Source: Candidatus Rokuibacteriota bacterium
GTDB lineage: Bacteria > Methylomirabilota > Methylomirabilia > Rokubacteriales > CSP1-6
Assembly: GCA_016201575.1 (NCBI GenBank)
Contig: JACQCN010000029.1
Span: forward strand, 1 to 5,694
Length of the DNA: 5,694 nt
Direction: 5' to 3'
How positions within the stretch are numbered: position 1 is the first letter of the stretch; the number at the start of each line of letters is the position of its first letter. The translations under genes and the position numbers were made by a program. Shown piece after piece: positions 1-5,693 of the stretch. The notes beneath the pieces were generated by a model. That model saw only the letters and a program-made list of their open reading frames with translations, had not been told where the DNA came from and made no database searches.

Positions 1-528
1 GGCGAAGCGGGCGCCGCCGTTGCCCTCGAACGGCAGATGGAGCCCCGGCGCGGGCGCCGGCGCCTCCGTCGCGGTGGCGCCGTTGGAGGTCTCCGCGGCC
101 GCGGGCTGGCGCTTGACGCCCAGGAAGTTGGTGGCGATGCCGGCCACCACGCCCGTCACGAACGCCGCCACGGGCCGGAACACGGTGATGATCGGATCCA
201 TGAGCGCGTAGCTCAGGGCGATCGAGTCGATCCCGGTCTCCGGCGTGGAGATGAGGAAGGAGACGGTGGCGCCCCGGGTCGCGCCCTGGCGCGCGAGGCC
301 GAGCGCGGTGGGGAGGACGCCGCACGAGCAGAGCGGCAGCGGCGTGCCGATGGCCGACGCCCACAGGACGGAGCGGATCTTGCCGCGGCCGAGGAACCGC
401 GTGAGCAGGGCCGCGGGCACGAGGACGGCGAAGACGCCGGCGAGGACGAACCCCAGCAGCAGGAAGAAGGAGGCCTCCCGCAGGATCGACCACGCCTCGC
501 CGGCCACCTGGAGCAGGAACTCCGTCAC
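1..528 (-). CDS. SO_0444-family Cu/Zn-type efflux permease, N-terminal part (cut by window edge)
   Basis: My translation of the minus strand gives 176 codons with no stop, running off the left edge. The protein opens with a hydrophobic segment (about residues 20-40). It then carries the family hallmark GTPLPLCSCG (about 61-70), followed by QGATRGATVSFLISTPETG (about 81-99) and a second hydrophobic stretch with DPIITVFRPV (about 111-120). The CSC pair and the STPxTG segment are typical of the DUF318/ArsP-like permeases known as SO_0444-family copper/zinc efflux transporters in the inner membrane. Family members are about 350-400 residues, so roughly half is missing. After residue 135 comes an Ala/Pro-rich linker, as expected for the cytoplasmic loop between the two membrane halves. 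I chose GTG at 528 because GGAG lies six bases upstream; the frame stays open further upstream without a better start. The gene follows the formamidase but is separated from it by a strong hairpin, so separate transcription is likely. Metal specificity is inferred from the family only. Confidence 0.85.
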   Translation of the reverse strand, partial: MTEFLLQVAGEAWSILREASFFLLLGFVLAGVFAVLVPAALLTRFLGRGKIRSVLWASAIGTPLPLCSCGVLPTALGLARQGATRGATVSFLISTPETGIDSIALSYALMDPIITVFRPVAAFVTGVVAGIATNFLGVKRQPAAAETSNGATATEAPAPAPGLHLPFEGNGGARFA

Positions 529-557
529 GCGCGACTCCGGCGCCGGCGGGGAAGGCC

Positions 558-583
558 GGGGGCCGGCCGGCTGGCCGGCCCCC
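558..583 (-). terminator. perfect 11-bp GC hairpin between formamidase and permease genes
   Basis: GGGGGCCGGCC (558-568) is followed by a four-base loop and its exact complement GGCCGGCCCCC (573-583). It starts about 30 bases after the formamidase stop codon (615) and lies just upstream of the permease start (528). A terminator for the formamidase transcript is the simplest reading. There is no T-run after it, so it may only stall polymerase or protect the 3' end. The arms are nested GGCC palindromes, so the site can also form alternative shorter stems. Confidence 0.5.
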
Positions 584-614
584 GGTACTGCGAATGGACC
601 GCGTGCGTCACTCT

Positions 615-1649
615 CTACCTGGGCAGGTACTTCTTGTCGAGCGCGCAGGCCACGGAGTACTGCGGGTCGACGACGTTGGCGATCTTGATCACGGCCGTTT
701 GCCCCAGGAGCTGGTAGGCGTCGATCTTGTCGTACCCGTAGTCGGTGACGAGCCAGTTGATCATGTCGGAGCAGGCGAGCCGCAGCGCGTCGATCAGCGG
801 GCGGGTGCTGCCGATCGACATGATGTACTGCTGATTCTCCAGCCGCGGCCAGTTGATCTTCTTGCCCTTGATGACCTCGACGGTGAACTGCACGTCGAAC
901 GAGGTCTCGATCGCCGCGCCCATGATCTCCCCGTCGCCCTGGGCGGCGTGGCCGTCACCGATCATGAAGAGCGCGCCCCGCTCGAACACCGGGAAGTACA
1001 TGGTGACGCCTTCCACGACCTCGTTGAAGTCCATGTTGGCGCCGTGGGTGCTCGGCACCAGCGAGCTGATGCATTCCTTGCCGTAGGGCGCCGTGCCGAT
1101 GGTGCCGAAGAAGCCGCGGATTGGGACCTCGACCTTGCCGATCTTGCTCTTCGGCATGTTGAGCACGGCCACGTTGCGCGACCGGTCCAGGCGCCAGATG
1201 AAGAGCTGGTCCTGGACGGGCGGGGTAACCATCATCGTCTTGTACTCGGGGGCCAGGGCGCCGAAGTAGGGCAGGGCGCCGCCCCAGGCCCAGTCGCGGT
1301 TCACCGCGACCTTGTCGAGGTGCACCTTCAGCGTGTCACCGGGCTCGGCGCCCTCGACGTAGAAGGGGCCGGTCTGCGGATTCACGCGGGCCAGGTCGAG
1401 GTGGCCCTCGGCCGAGGTCTTCATGGTGGGCTGGAAAGCGTCGTTGGAGGCGTCACGGGTATTGGTGATGACCGTGTCGCCGGACGCGATCCGCGCGGCG
1501 GGCGGATGCGAGTAGCAGTAGGTGAAGTAGACGGTCTGAGGCGTGTAGGTGATGGTCTTGGCCGACACCGGCAGGCTCAGCACCAGCACGAGCAACGCGG
1601 GCGAGACCAGCAGGGCGGCTATGAGCTTCATCGTGCGTGCGTCGAACAT
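615..1649 (-). CDS. secreted acetamidase/formamidase family protein (FmdA/AmdA)
   Basis: This 344-residue protein belongs to the acetamidase/formamidase family (FmdA_AmdA), which hydrolyses short amides such as formamide or acetamide to ammonia and the acid. Family signatures visible are TGPFYVEGAEPGD (93-105), HGANMDFNEVVEG (202-214) and GALFMIGDGHAAQGDGEI (225-242). Residues 1-30 form a signal peptide: a short Arg/Lys-containing start, a long Leu/Val/Ala core, then LPVSA just before the likely cleavage site. The enzyme is therefore expected in the periplasm or outside the cell, unlike the classical cytoplasmic FmdA. I chose ATG at 1649 because AGGAG lies seven bases upstream; ATG at 1667 and ATG at 1631 are in frame but have poorer ribosome sites. 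The 105 bases upstream contain a TTGACA box without a convincing -10. It follows the broken hflC on the same strand and precedes the metal permease, with no obvious functional link to either. The actual substrate cannot be read from the sequence. Confidence 0.88.
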   Translation of the reverse strand: MFDARTMKLIAALLVSPALLVLVLSLPVSAKTITYTPQTVYFTYCYSHPPAARIASGDTVITNTRDASNDAFQPTMKTSAEGHLDLARVNPQTGPFYVEGAEPGDTLKVHLDKVAVNRDWAWGGALPYFGALAPEYKTMMVTPPVQDQLFIWRLDRSRNVAVLNMPKSKIGKVEVPIRGFFGTIGTAPYGKECISSLVPSTHGANMDFNEVVEGVTMYFPVFERGALFMIGDGHAAQGDGEIMGAAIETSFDVQFTVEVIKGKKINWPRLENQQYIMSIGSTRPLIDALRLACSDMINWLVTDYGYDKIDAYQLLGQTAVIKIANVVDPQYSVACALDKKYLPR

Positions 1650-1753
1650 TGGATCGCTCCTGACCAAACGTAAGAGTGGACGGTGTTGTCAACTCCCCCG
1701 TGCGATGACTGCCTTGTGCCCACCTCCTCTCCCTCGGGCGCGTTCGCCGGAGA

Positions 1754-2492
1754 TCAGTGCTCCGGAAAGCGAAACCGGCTGTCCCGCAGGAGCCGGAACA
1801 GCTCGGAGTCCACCGGCAGCACCATGGTCGTCTCCTTGTCGACGGTCTTCTTCATGGCGTCGATCGAGCGGACGAACCGGTAGAAGTCCGGCGCCTGGGT
1901 GAGGCTGTCGGCGTAGATCTTCGCCGCCCGCGCCTCGCCCTCGCCGCGGACCTGCTGCGAGAGCTTGTAGGCCTCGCCCAGGAGGCCGCTCTTGGCCTTC
2001 TCGGCCGCGGCCCGGATCTTCAGCCCCTCCTCCTCGCCCTCCGAGCGATACTGCATGCTGATCCGGATGCGCTCCGACTTCATCCGGGCGAACACGCTCG
2101 CCCGGTTCTGCTCGGGGAAGTCCAGCCGGCGCAGGCGCACGTCCACCACGTCGATCCCGTAGTCGCGCAGGGCGATCTCGCGGTACTGTCGGGTCACGCC
2201 GGCGAGGATCGCCTCCGCCCGGTACTCGCCGGGCGCCGTGGACACGAAGGCCGAGAACGGCGCGCCGCCCAGGGCGGCGCCGAACTCGGCGAAGAACGCT
2301 CTGGATCGGCAGCTTGAGCTTGAGCCCGGCGGCGGTCTCCACGCGCACGGGCTTGCCGAACTGGGTGACGACGGCGAACTCGCCCGCGCCCACCGTGAAG
2401 ACGCACAGGGAGGCGAGCCCGACCAGGACCGCGCCGAGTCCGAGGAGAGCGAGCAGCCTGACGCCGCGCGTGAGACCGATGGCGGCCAGCCT
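1754..2492 (-). pseudogene. hflC: hflC-like SPFH/band-7 protein gene, internally deleted and frameshifted
   Basis: HflC is a membrane-anchored SPFH protein that, with HflK, encloses and modulates the FtsH protease. The N-terminal part reads in one frame from about 2490 to 2297: a transmembrane helix rich in Leu/Gly/Val, then VGAGEFAVVTQFGKPVRVE and GLKLKLPIQS, both typical of HflC. From about 2299 to the stop at 1754 the homology continues in a different frame with FAEFGAALGGAPFSAFVS, YGIDVVDVRLRRLDFPEQN, a Glu/Ala/Lys-rich coiled coil (MQYRSEGEEEGLKIRAAAEK onward), the RGEGEARAAKIYADSL segment and the C-terminal APDFYRFVRSIDAMKKT. Against my recollection of E. coli HflC, about 60 residues of the SPFH domain between these parts are absent. 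The N-terminal frame has no ATG, GTG or TTG start before the helix; CTG at 2489 is the only near candidate, while GTG at 2497 is in the other frame. No hflK lies upstream; that place holds the beta-propeller gene. A consensus or assembly error is the main alternative to real decay. Confidence 0.72.
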
Positions 2493-2555
2493 TCCACCTC
2501 TGGGTGAATCTGACGACGAGGGGAGATAGTAACAGGAGCGGAGGCGTAATCAAGT

Positions 2556-2581
2556 GCCCCCGCCCGGAGGCGGGCGGGGGC
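2556..2581 (-). terminator. GC hairpin terminator after the beta-propeller gene
   Basis: GCCCCCGCCCG (2556-2566), a GAGG loop, and the exact complement CGGGCGGGGGC (2571-2581) form an 11-bp stem. On the minus strand it begins eight bases after the beta-propeller stop codon (2589-2591) and is followed by ACTTGATTACG, which is mildly T-rich but has no true U-tract. Its position directly after a stop codon and before the hflC remnant supports a terminator role. Confidence 0.6.
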
Positions 2582-2588
2582 GCGGACG

Positions 2589-3551
2589 TCAGGGCGCGTC
2601 GACGATCGTGATCCCCCACGGGAGCGTGCCCGCTTTGATGCGGCGCACGACGGTGTTCGAGCGCATGTCGATCACCGCCACCTCGTTGTCCCGTCCGACG
2701 GTGACGTACAGGAAGTTGCCGTCGGGCGTGACCGCCGTCCACCACGCGCGCGGGCCCACGGGAATCGCGGCGATGGTCGTGAGCGTCTCCGCGTCGAGCA
2801 CGCGCACCTCCGCGGAGCCGCCGTGGGAGACGTAGAGGCGGGCGCCGTCGGCGGTCACGCGGATGTCGACCGGGCGAACGCCGCCCGTCTCGGCGGACTT
2901 CACGAGGGTCCAGGTCGCGGTCTCGACGATGGAGACCTGGTTGGCCGCCTCGCTGGCCACGTAGAGGCGGCGCGTGTCCGGCGAGAAGCGCATGCCGCGC
3001 GGGTTCTTGGGGACGGGGATCTTCTTGATGACCACGACGCGGGCGGCGTCGATCACGTAGATGTCGTTGGAGGTCTCGTTGGAGACGACCACCCACCGCC
3101 CGTCGGGCGAGAGGACCGCCGTCTCCGGCTCGACGCCGACCGGGATCTTCTTCACGATCTTCAGCGACGCCACGTCGATCACCGTCAGCGACTGGTCGTT
3201 CTCGTTGACCACGAAGAGGTGGCGGCCGTCCTGGCTGGGCGTGAGCCCCTCCGGGTCCTCCCCGGCCGGCGCCGTCTTCAGCACGGCGAGGGTGGCGGCG
3301 TCGATGACGCTCAGGGTGTTCGAGTTGCTGTTGGAGAGGTAGACGTGCTTGCCGTCGGGGCTCCCGGCCACGCCGCGGGGCCGCTTGCCGACCGGGATCG
3401 TCTTGACGACGTTCCCGCTCGCCGCGTCGATGACGGTGACGTCGTTGGACTTCTCGTTGGTCACGAAGACGCGGAGCGCGGCGTGGGCGTCTGTGAACGC
3501 CGCCGCCATGAAACTGCCAAACACGAGTCCGGCCAGCACGAGCGCGCGCAT
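2589..3551 (-). CDS. secreted YVTN-family seven-blade beta-propeller protein, PQQ-catabolism-associated type
   Basis: The 320-residue protein has a signal peptide (residues 1-24, hydrophobic core ending in DAHA) followed by seven repeats of about 41-42 residues. Each blade carries a V(I/L)D-type strand: VIDAASG near 40, VIDAATL near 83, VIDVASL near 124, VIDAARV near 166, the degenerate VETATW near 209, VLDAETL near 251 and VIDMRSN near 293. These alternate with SPDG/TPDG turns and PVG(x)RP connectors. This is the YVTN beta-propeller fold. The order of connectors, the VRPVDIRVTADG segment and the closing LPWGITI resemble the PQQ-dependent catabolism-associated beta-propeller group (TIGR03866 type), so a periplasmic role beside a quinoprotein dehydrogenase or its transporter is possible. 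None of those partners is present here. ATG at 3551 has GAGGT six bases upstream. The gene diverges from the enolase-superfamily gene across 251 bp. It may instead be a generic periplasmic scaffold protein, since YVTN propellers are functionally diverse. Confidence 0.87.
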   Translation of the reverse strand: MRALVLAGLVFGSFMAAAFTDAHAALRVFVTNEKSNDVTVIDAASGNVVKTIPVGKRPRGVAGSPDGKHVYLSNSNSNTLSVIDAATLAVLKTAPAGEDPEGLTPSQDGRHLFVVNENDQSLTVIDVASLKIVKKIPVGVEPETAVLSPDGRWVVVSNETSNDIYVIDAARVVVIKKIPVPKNPRGMRFSPDTRRLYVASEAANQVSIVETATWTLVKSAETGGVRPVDIRVTADGARLYVSHGGSAEVRVLDAETLTTIAAIPVGPRAWWTAVTPDGNFLYVTVGRDNEVAVIDMRSNTVVRRIKAGTLPWGITIVDAP

Positions 3552-3587
3552 GTGGAGACCTCGTTGTGAGTGTGATGAGGCTGTCAG

Positions 3588-3618
3588 AACTTACGCCAAG
3601 TGTATAGCCGGGTGTCAA
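3588..3618 (-). promoter_or_regulatory. possible promoter of the beta-propeller gene
   Basis: On the minus strand a perfect TTGACA lies at 3618-3613, about 61 bases upstream of the ATG at 3551. The best downstream hexamer at usable distance is TAAGTT (3593-3588, 19-base spacer, three of six consensus bases). A better -10-like TATACA sits only six bases after TTGACA, which is too close to be its partner. The pairing is therefore uncertain, and only the -35 box is good. Confidence 0.3.
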
Positions 3619-3644
3619 GCGGGGGATTCGGGTGATGATGACAA

Positions 3645-3708
3645 GTCAAATGACCGCTCCTGTTTGACATGTGATCTGACCGCTTCCAGCAAACGGCTCC
3701 AGCGGTCA
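3645..3708. repeat. TGACCGCT octamer cluster, candidate operator between divergent genes
   Basis: TGACCGCT occurs at 3651-3658 and again at 3677-3684 (26 bases apart), and its exact complement AGCGGTCA at 3701-3708. The second and third copies thus form an 8-bp inverted repeat with a 16-base spacer. A further partial match, TTGACCGCG, begins at 3741 and coincides with the -35 box of the rightward promoter. A separate inverted pair, GTCAAA (3645-3650) and TTTGAC (3663-3668), brackets the first copy. Such an arrangement between divergent genes would suit a dimeric regulator, but no regulator gene is in the window and the factor is unknown. Confidence 0.4.
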
Positions 3709-3740
3709 CGGGAGTGCGACGGCGCGCGGCCGGGTTCGGG

Positions 3741-3769
3741 TTGACCGCGCGCGCCCGGCGGGCTAGAGT
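3741..3769 (+). promoter_or_regulatory. sigma70-like promoter of the enolase-superfamily gene
   Basis: TTGACC (3741-3746), five of six consensus bases, is followed after exactly 17 bases by TAGAGT (3764-3769), four of six. Transcription would begin near 3776, giving a leader of about 27 bases that includes the AGGAG ribosome site at 3787-3791. The -35 box falls inside a partial copy of the TGACCGCT repeat, which would let a bound regulator block or assist polymerase. Spacing and position relative to the start codon make this the best promoter candidate in the window. Confidence 0.55.
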
Positions 3770-3802
3770 GCGGGCACTTCCGGGAAAGGAGCCGTCGCGC
3801 TC

Positions 3803-4918
3803 ATGAAGATCACCGCGGTCCGCGCCCACCCGCTGTCGATTCCCCTCGCGCCCATGACGCCGCACTCGCCCTGGCTCGAGGGCATGCCCAAGCAGGTCCT
3901 GGTGGAGGTCACCACCGACGAGGGTCTCACCGGGTGGGGCGAGTGCTTCGCCTACGGCGCGCCGCTGGCCGTCGCCAGCGTGGTCCACGAGGTGCTCGCC
4001 CCGCTCGTGACCGGCGAGAACCCGACCGAGATCGAGCGGCTGGTGGAGAAGATGGAGAAGGCGATGCTGCTCTACGGCCGGCGCGGCATCGCCGTCCACG
4101 CGATGAGCGGCGTCGAGATCGCGCTGTGGGACATCGCCGGCAAGGCCCGTCGCGCGCCCGTCTACGACCTGCTCGGCGGCCTCTACACGCCCCGCGTCCG
4201 CGCCTACGCGAGCCTCCTCCGCTACACGACCCCGGCCGCCGTGGTCGCGTCCTGCCGGCACTTCGCCGCGGCGGGGTTTGGCGCGCTCAAGCTCCACCAG
4301 ATCGACGTGGAGTCGGTCCGGGTCGCGCGCGAGGCGGTGGGGCCGAACGTGCACCTCATGCTCGACGTGAACTGCCCGTGGAGCCCGCAGGAGGCGATCC
4401 GCATGGGCCGGGCCTTCGAGCCCTACAACCTCGCGTGGTTCGAGGAACCGGTGTGGCCGCCGGAGGACTACCGGGGCCTGGCCGAGGTGAGCGCGGCGCT
4501 GGAGACGCCGGTGGCCGGGGGCGAGAACGAGGGCCTGGCCCAGGGCTTCGCCGACATCGTGGCCCAGCGCGCCGTCGACATCCTGCAGCCGAGCATGACC
4601 AAGGTGGGCGGGCTGCTGCACTCGAAGAAGATCTGCACGCTGGCCGCGGCCGCCAATCTCCAGGTGGTGCCGCACTCGTTTTACTTCGGCCCCGGGCTGG
4701 CGGCCACGCTGCACCTGATCGCCTCCACGCCGGGCCTGGCCTACCTGGAGTACCCGACGGGCGACCTGCAGGCGCCCATCCTGACCGAGCCGATCCGCGC
4801 GCGCGACGGCTTCGTGGCCGTGCCCACGGGGCCGGGCCTCGGCGTGACCGTGAACGAGGAGGTGCTGAAGCGCTTCCCCTACGGCAGCGAGGGCAAGCGC
4901 CTTTTCATCCTGACGTAG
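3803..4918 (+). CDS. mandelate racemase/muconate lactonizing enzyme family protein (enolase superfamily)
   Basis: This is a full-length 371-residue enolase-superfamily enzyme. An N-terminal capping domain (about 1-125, with GLTGWGECFAYG at 41-52 and AMSGVEIALWDIAGK at 100-114) precedes an eight-stranded barrel (about 130-340) and a short C-terminal cap segment. The three expected metal ligands are Asp188 (LMLDVN), Glu214 (WFEEPV) and Glu241 (GGENEG). The second-strand base motif is Lys163-x-His165 (ALKLHQ) rather than Lys-x-Lys. Further on are the QPSMTKVGG segment (262-270), His291 (VPHSF) and Glu316 (YLEYP). In mandelate racemase an Asp follows QP and pairs with the His; here it is Ser264. 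Such enzymes abstract the proton next to a carboxylate, typically to racemise or dehydrate sugar acids. ATG at 3803 has AGGAG eleven bases upstream. The gene stands alone on the plus strand with its own promoter candidate. The substrate cannot be assigned; an acid-sugar dehydratase is my best guess. Confidence 0.88.
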   Translation: MKITAVRAHPLSIPLAPMTPHSPWLEGMPKQVLVEVTTDEGLTGWGECFAYGAPLAVASVVHEVLAPLVTGENPTEIERLVEKMEKAMLLYGRRGIAVHAMSGVEIALWDIAGKARRAPVYDLLGGLYTPRVRAYASLLRYTTPAAVVASCRHFAAAGFGALKLHQIDVESVRVAREAVGPNVHLMLDVNCPWSPQEAIRMGRAFEPYNLAWFEEPVWPPEDYRGLAEVSAALETPVAGGENEGLAQGFADIVAQRAVDILQPSMTKVGGLLHSKKICTLAAAANLQVVPHSFYFGPGLAATLHLIASTPGLAYLEYPTGDLQAPILTEPIRARDGFVAVPTGPGLGVTVNEEVLKRFPYGSEGKRLFILT

Positions 4919-4927
4919 TCACTCGGA

Positions 4928-4942
4928 GGGGGCTTCGCCCCC
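4928..4942. terminator. short GC hairpin after the enolase-superfamily gene
   Basis: GGGGGC (4928-4933), a TTC loop and GCCCCC (4937-4942) form a compact stem nine bases after the stop codon of the enolase-superfamily gene. It is followed by CCTTCC rather than a T-run. Because the next gene converges from the right, the same structure could end transcription from either side. Confidence 0.5.
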
Positions 4943-4965
4943 CTTCCGAACCTCCCCGCTTTGTT

Positions 4966-4984
4966 GCGCCGGCGGAGCCGGCGC
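4966..4984. terminator. second hairpin in the convergent intergenic region
   Basis: GCGCCGGC (4966-4973), a GGA loop and GCCGGCGC (4977-4984) form a perfect 8-bp stem. It lies ten bases past the stop of the leftward nucleotidyltransferase gene (4995) and about 48 bases past the stop of the rightward gene. With the hairpin at 4928 it probably forms a bidirectional termination region. The combined 4922-4990 segment also has the look of a dispersed intergenic repeat, but no second copy exists in this window. Confidence 0.45.
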
Positions 4985-4994
4985 TCGAAGCGCG

Positions 4995-5294
4995 TTACTC
5001 CGACGCGATGTGAGGGGAAGCCCGGTCGTAGACCCCGACGACCTCGTCCCTGGCGACGCGCGCGAAGCGACGGCCGGACTCCAGAGTAGACCGCCACTCG
5101 TCCTCGGTGAACACCAGCACGTCAGCCGGCACGGGCAGGCGAGTGAGATCCCATTCGGTCGCCCGCCGAGCAGCGGGCGTCGCTGACGAGGCAACGACGA
5201 TGACCACGTCGAGGTCACTCCCCACACCCCAGTTGCCGCGCGCGTACGATCCGAAGTACCCGACACGCCGCAGCTCGGGCCGCGAGCGCGCCAC
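4995..5294 (-). CDS. small MNT-type nucleotidyltransferase-domain protein
   Basis: The gene encodes about 99 residues with the polymerase-beta-like nucleotidyltransferase signature. GS at 15-16 is followed by Asp27 and Asp29 in GSDLDVVIVV, and a third acidic residue Asp58 lies in PVPADVLVF, so the metal-binding triad looks complete. Proteins of this kind transfer a nucleotide to a protein or small molecule, often as the antitoxin-like half of an MNT/HEPN pair, but no HEPN partner is visible. The start is uncertain. GTG at 5294 gives MARSRPELRR before the domain; the frame stays open to a GTG at 5435, which would run through a hairpin and look unlike the family. The ATG at 5320 (MDQIGLGQTW) lies one frame off, so a small indel may have cut the usual N-terminal helix. 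Base use is visibly less GC-rich than in the flanking genes, suggesting separate acquisition. It converges on the enolase-superfamily gene. The domain call is firm; the role is unknown. Confidence 0.72.
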   Translation of the reverse strand: MARSRPELRRVGYFGSYARGNWGVGSDLDVVIVVASSATPAARRATEWDLTRLPVPADVLVFTEDEWRSTLESGRRFARVARDEVVGVYDRASPHIASE

Positions 5295-5510
5295 GTCTGC
5301 CCCAGACCGATCTGGTCCATGAGGAACGGTACATCGGCAACTCCGCTCTACACGAAGTGCTGCCTTTAGGCCTTCCGCTCGGGGCACTCCAGCCGATCGC
5401 AGCCATGCACCGCGGCGGCGCCGTCCGGCCTGCACGCGCTCATGCGAGCCGGACGGCGCGTCTCCACGCCTCGCTTCCGGACCCTTTCACCGCCCTGCGG
5501 GGCTCCGCGG
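5295..5510. other. intergenic stretch without an assignable gene
   Basis: Between the nucleotidyltransferase start and the amidase stop I see no supportable gene. The left part (about 5310-5400) is less GC-rich than the rest of the window. The right part contains a 12-bp-stem hairpin (described separately) and GC-rich sequence around 5480-5510. Frames open here are either continuations of the nucleotidyltransferase frame or readings without a start codon. It probably holds the promoter of the nucleotidyltransferase gene and the end of the amidase transcript, but I could not pick out a convincing -35/-10 pair. Confidence 0.4.
5418..5459 (-). terminator. 12-bp inverted repeat downstream of the amidase gene
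   Basis: GCGCCGTCCGGC (5418-5429) and its exact complement GCCGGACGGCGC (5448-5459) are separated by 18 bases, within which GCA and TGC can pair again. On the minus strand it lies about 52 bases after the amidase stop codon. It may be that gene's terminator, though the loop is long and no T-run follows. An operator for the nucleotidyltransferase gene is an alternative. Confidence 0.4.
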
Positions 5511-5693
5511 CTACCCGAGCTGCTCGAACGCGTGGCCGGCGCGCAGCACGGTGCCGTCCTCCCAGTGCCGGCCGATCAGCATCATGCCGACGGGCAGGCC
5601 CTCCGACTTGCCCACCGGCACCGTCAGCGCCGGGTGCCCGGTCACGTCGAACGGGCAGGTGTTGGGGAGCATCTCCAGCGCCCGCGCCACGTA
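5511..5693 (-). CDS. amidase-signature family enzyme, C-terminal 60 residues (cut by window edge)
   Basis: My translation of the minus strand from the right edge gives 60 residues ending in TAG at 5513-5511. It contains NTCPFDVTGHPALTVPVG, then GLPVGMMLIGRHWEDGTVL and a closing AGHAFEQLG. This is the typical end of amidase-signature enzymes (GatA/acylamidase type): the TGHPALTVPVG and GLPVGMMLIG strands flank the core sheet, and the final helix commonly reads (A/G)HAFEQ. These enzymes hydrolyse amides with a Ser-cisSer-Lys triad, which would lie upstream, outside the window. Whether this is a stand-alone amidase or a GatA-like subunit cannot be decided from the tail. The 5' end is missing; the family is usually 450-500 residues. 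The hairpin at 5418-5459 follows it. Confidence 0.85.
   Translation of the reverse strand, partial: YVARALEMLPNTCPFDVTGHPALTVPVGKSEGLPVGMMLIGRHWEDGTVLRAGHAFEQLG

Noticed and set aside
594..1673. Long plus-strand open frame opposite the formamidase gene
   Set aside because: It is rich in Asp, His, Arg, Gly and Val, as expected from the antisense of a GC-rich gene, and has no recognisable domain; the minus-strand formamidase explains the region.
1667..1692. Perfect TTGACA (minus strand, 1692-1687) upstream of the formamidase gene as a promoter
   Set aside because: The nearest -10-like hexamer, TACGTT, is only 14 bases away and matches three of six positions, so the pair is not convincing.
1747..1765. 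Small inverted repeat CCGGAG/CTCCGG over the hflC stop codon
   Set aside because: Only six pairs with a seven-base loop and no T-run; such stems are common by chance at this GC content.
2194..3618. 474-codon minus-strand open frame spanning the beta-propeller gene and part of hflC
   Set aside because: Its translation is Arg/Gly/Pro-rich low complexity, a shifted-frame shadow of the propeller gene.
3584..4714. Long minus-strand open frame opposite the enolase-superfamily gene
   Set aside because: Its composition (Arg, His, Asp, Ala, Val) is typical of antisense shadow, and the plus-strand enzyme with complete metal ligands accounts for the sequence.
5294..5413. Plus-strand reading frame giving a protein-like stretch (TDLVHEERYIGNSALHEVLP and beyond)
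   Set aside because: It has no start codon, overlaps the antisense of the nucleotidyltransferase gene, continues into low-complexity Ala/Arg-rich sequence, and I recognise no family. It could be a gene remnant but I cannot support it.
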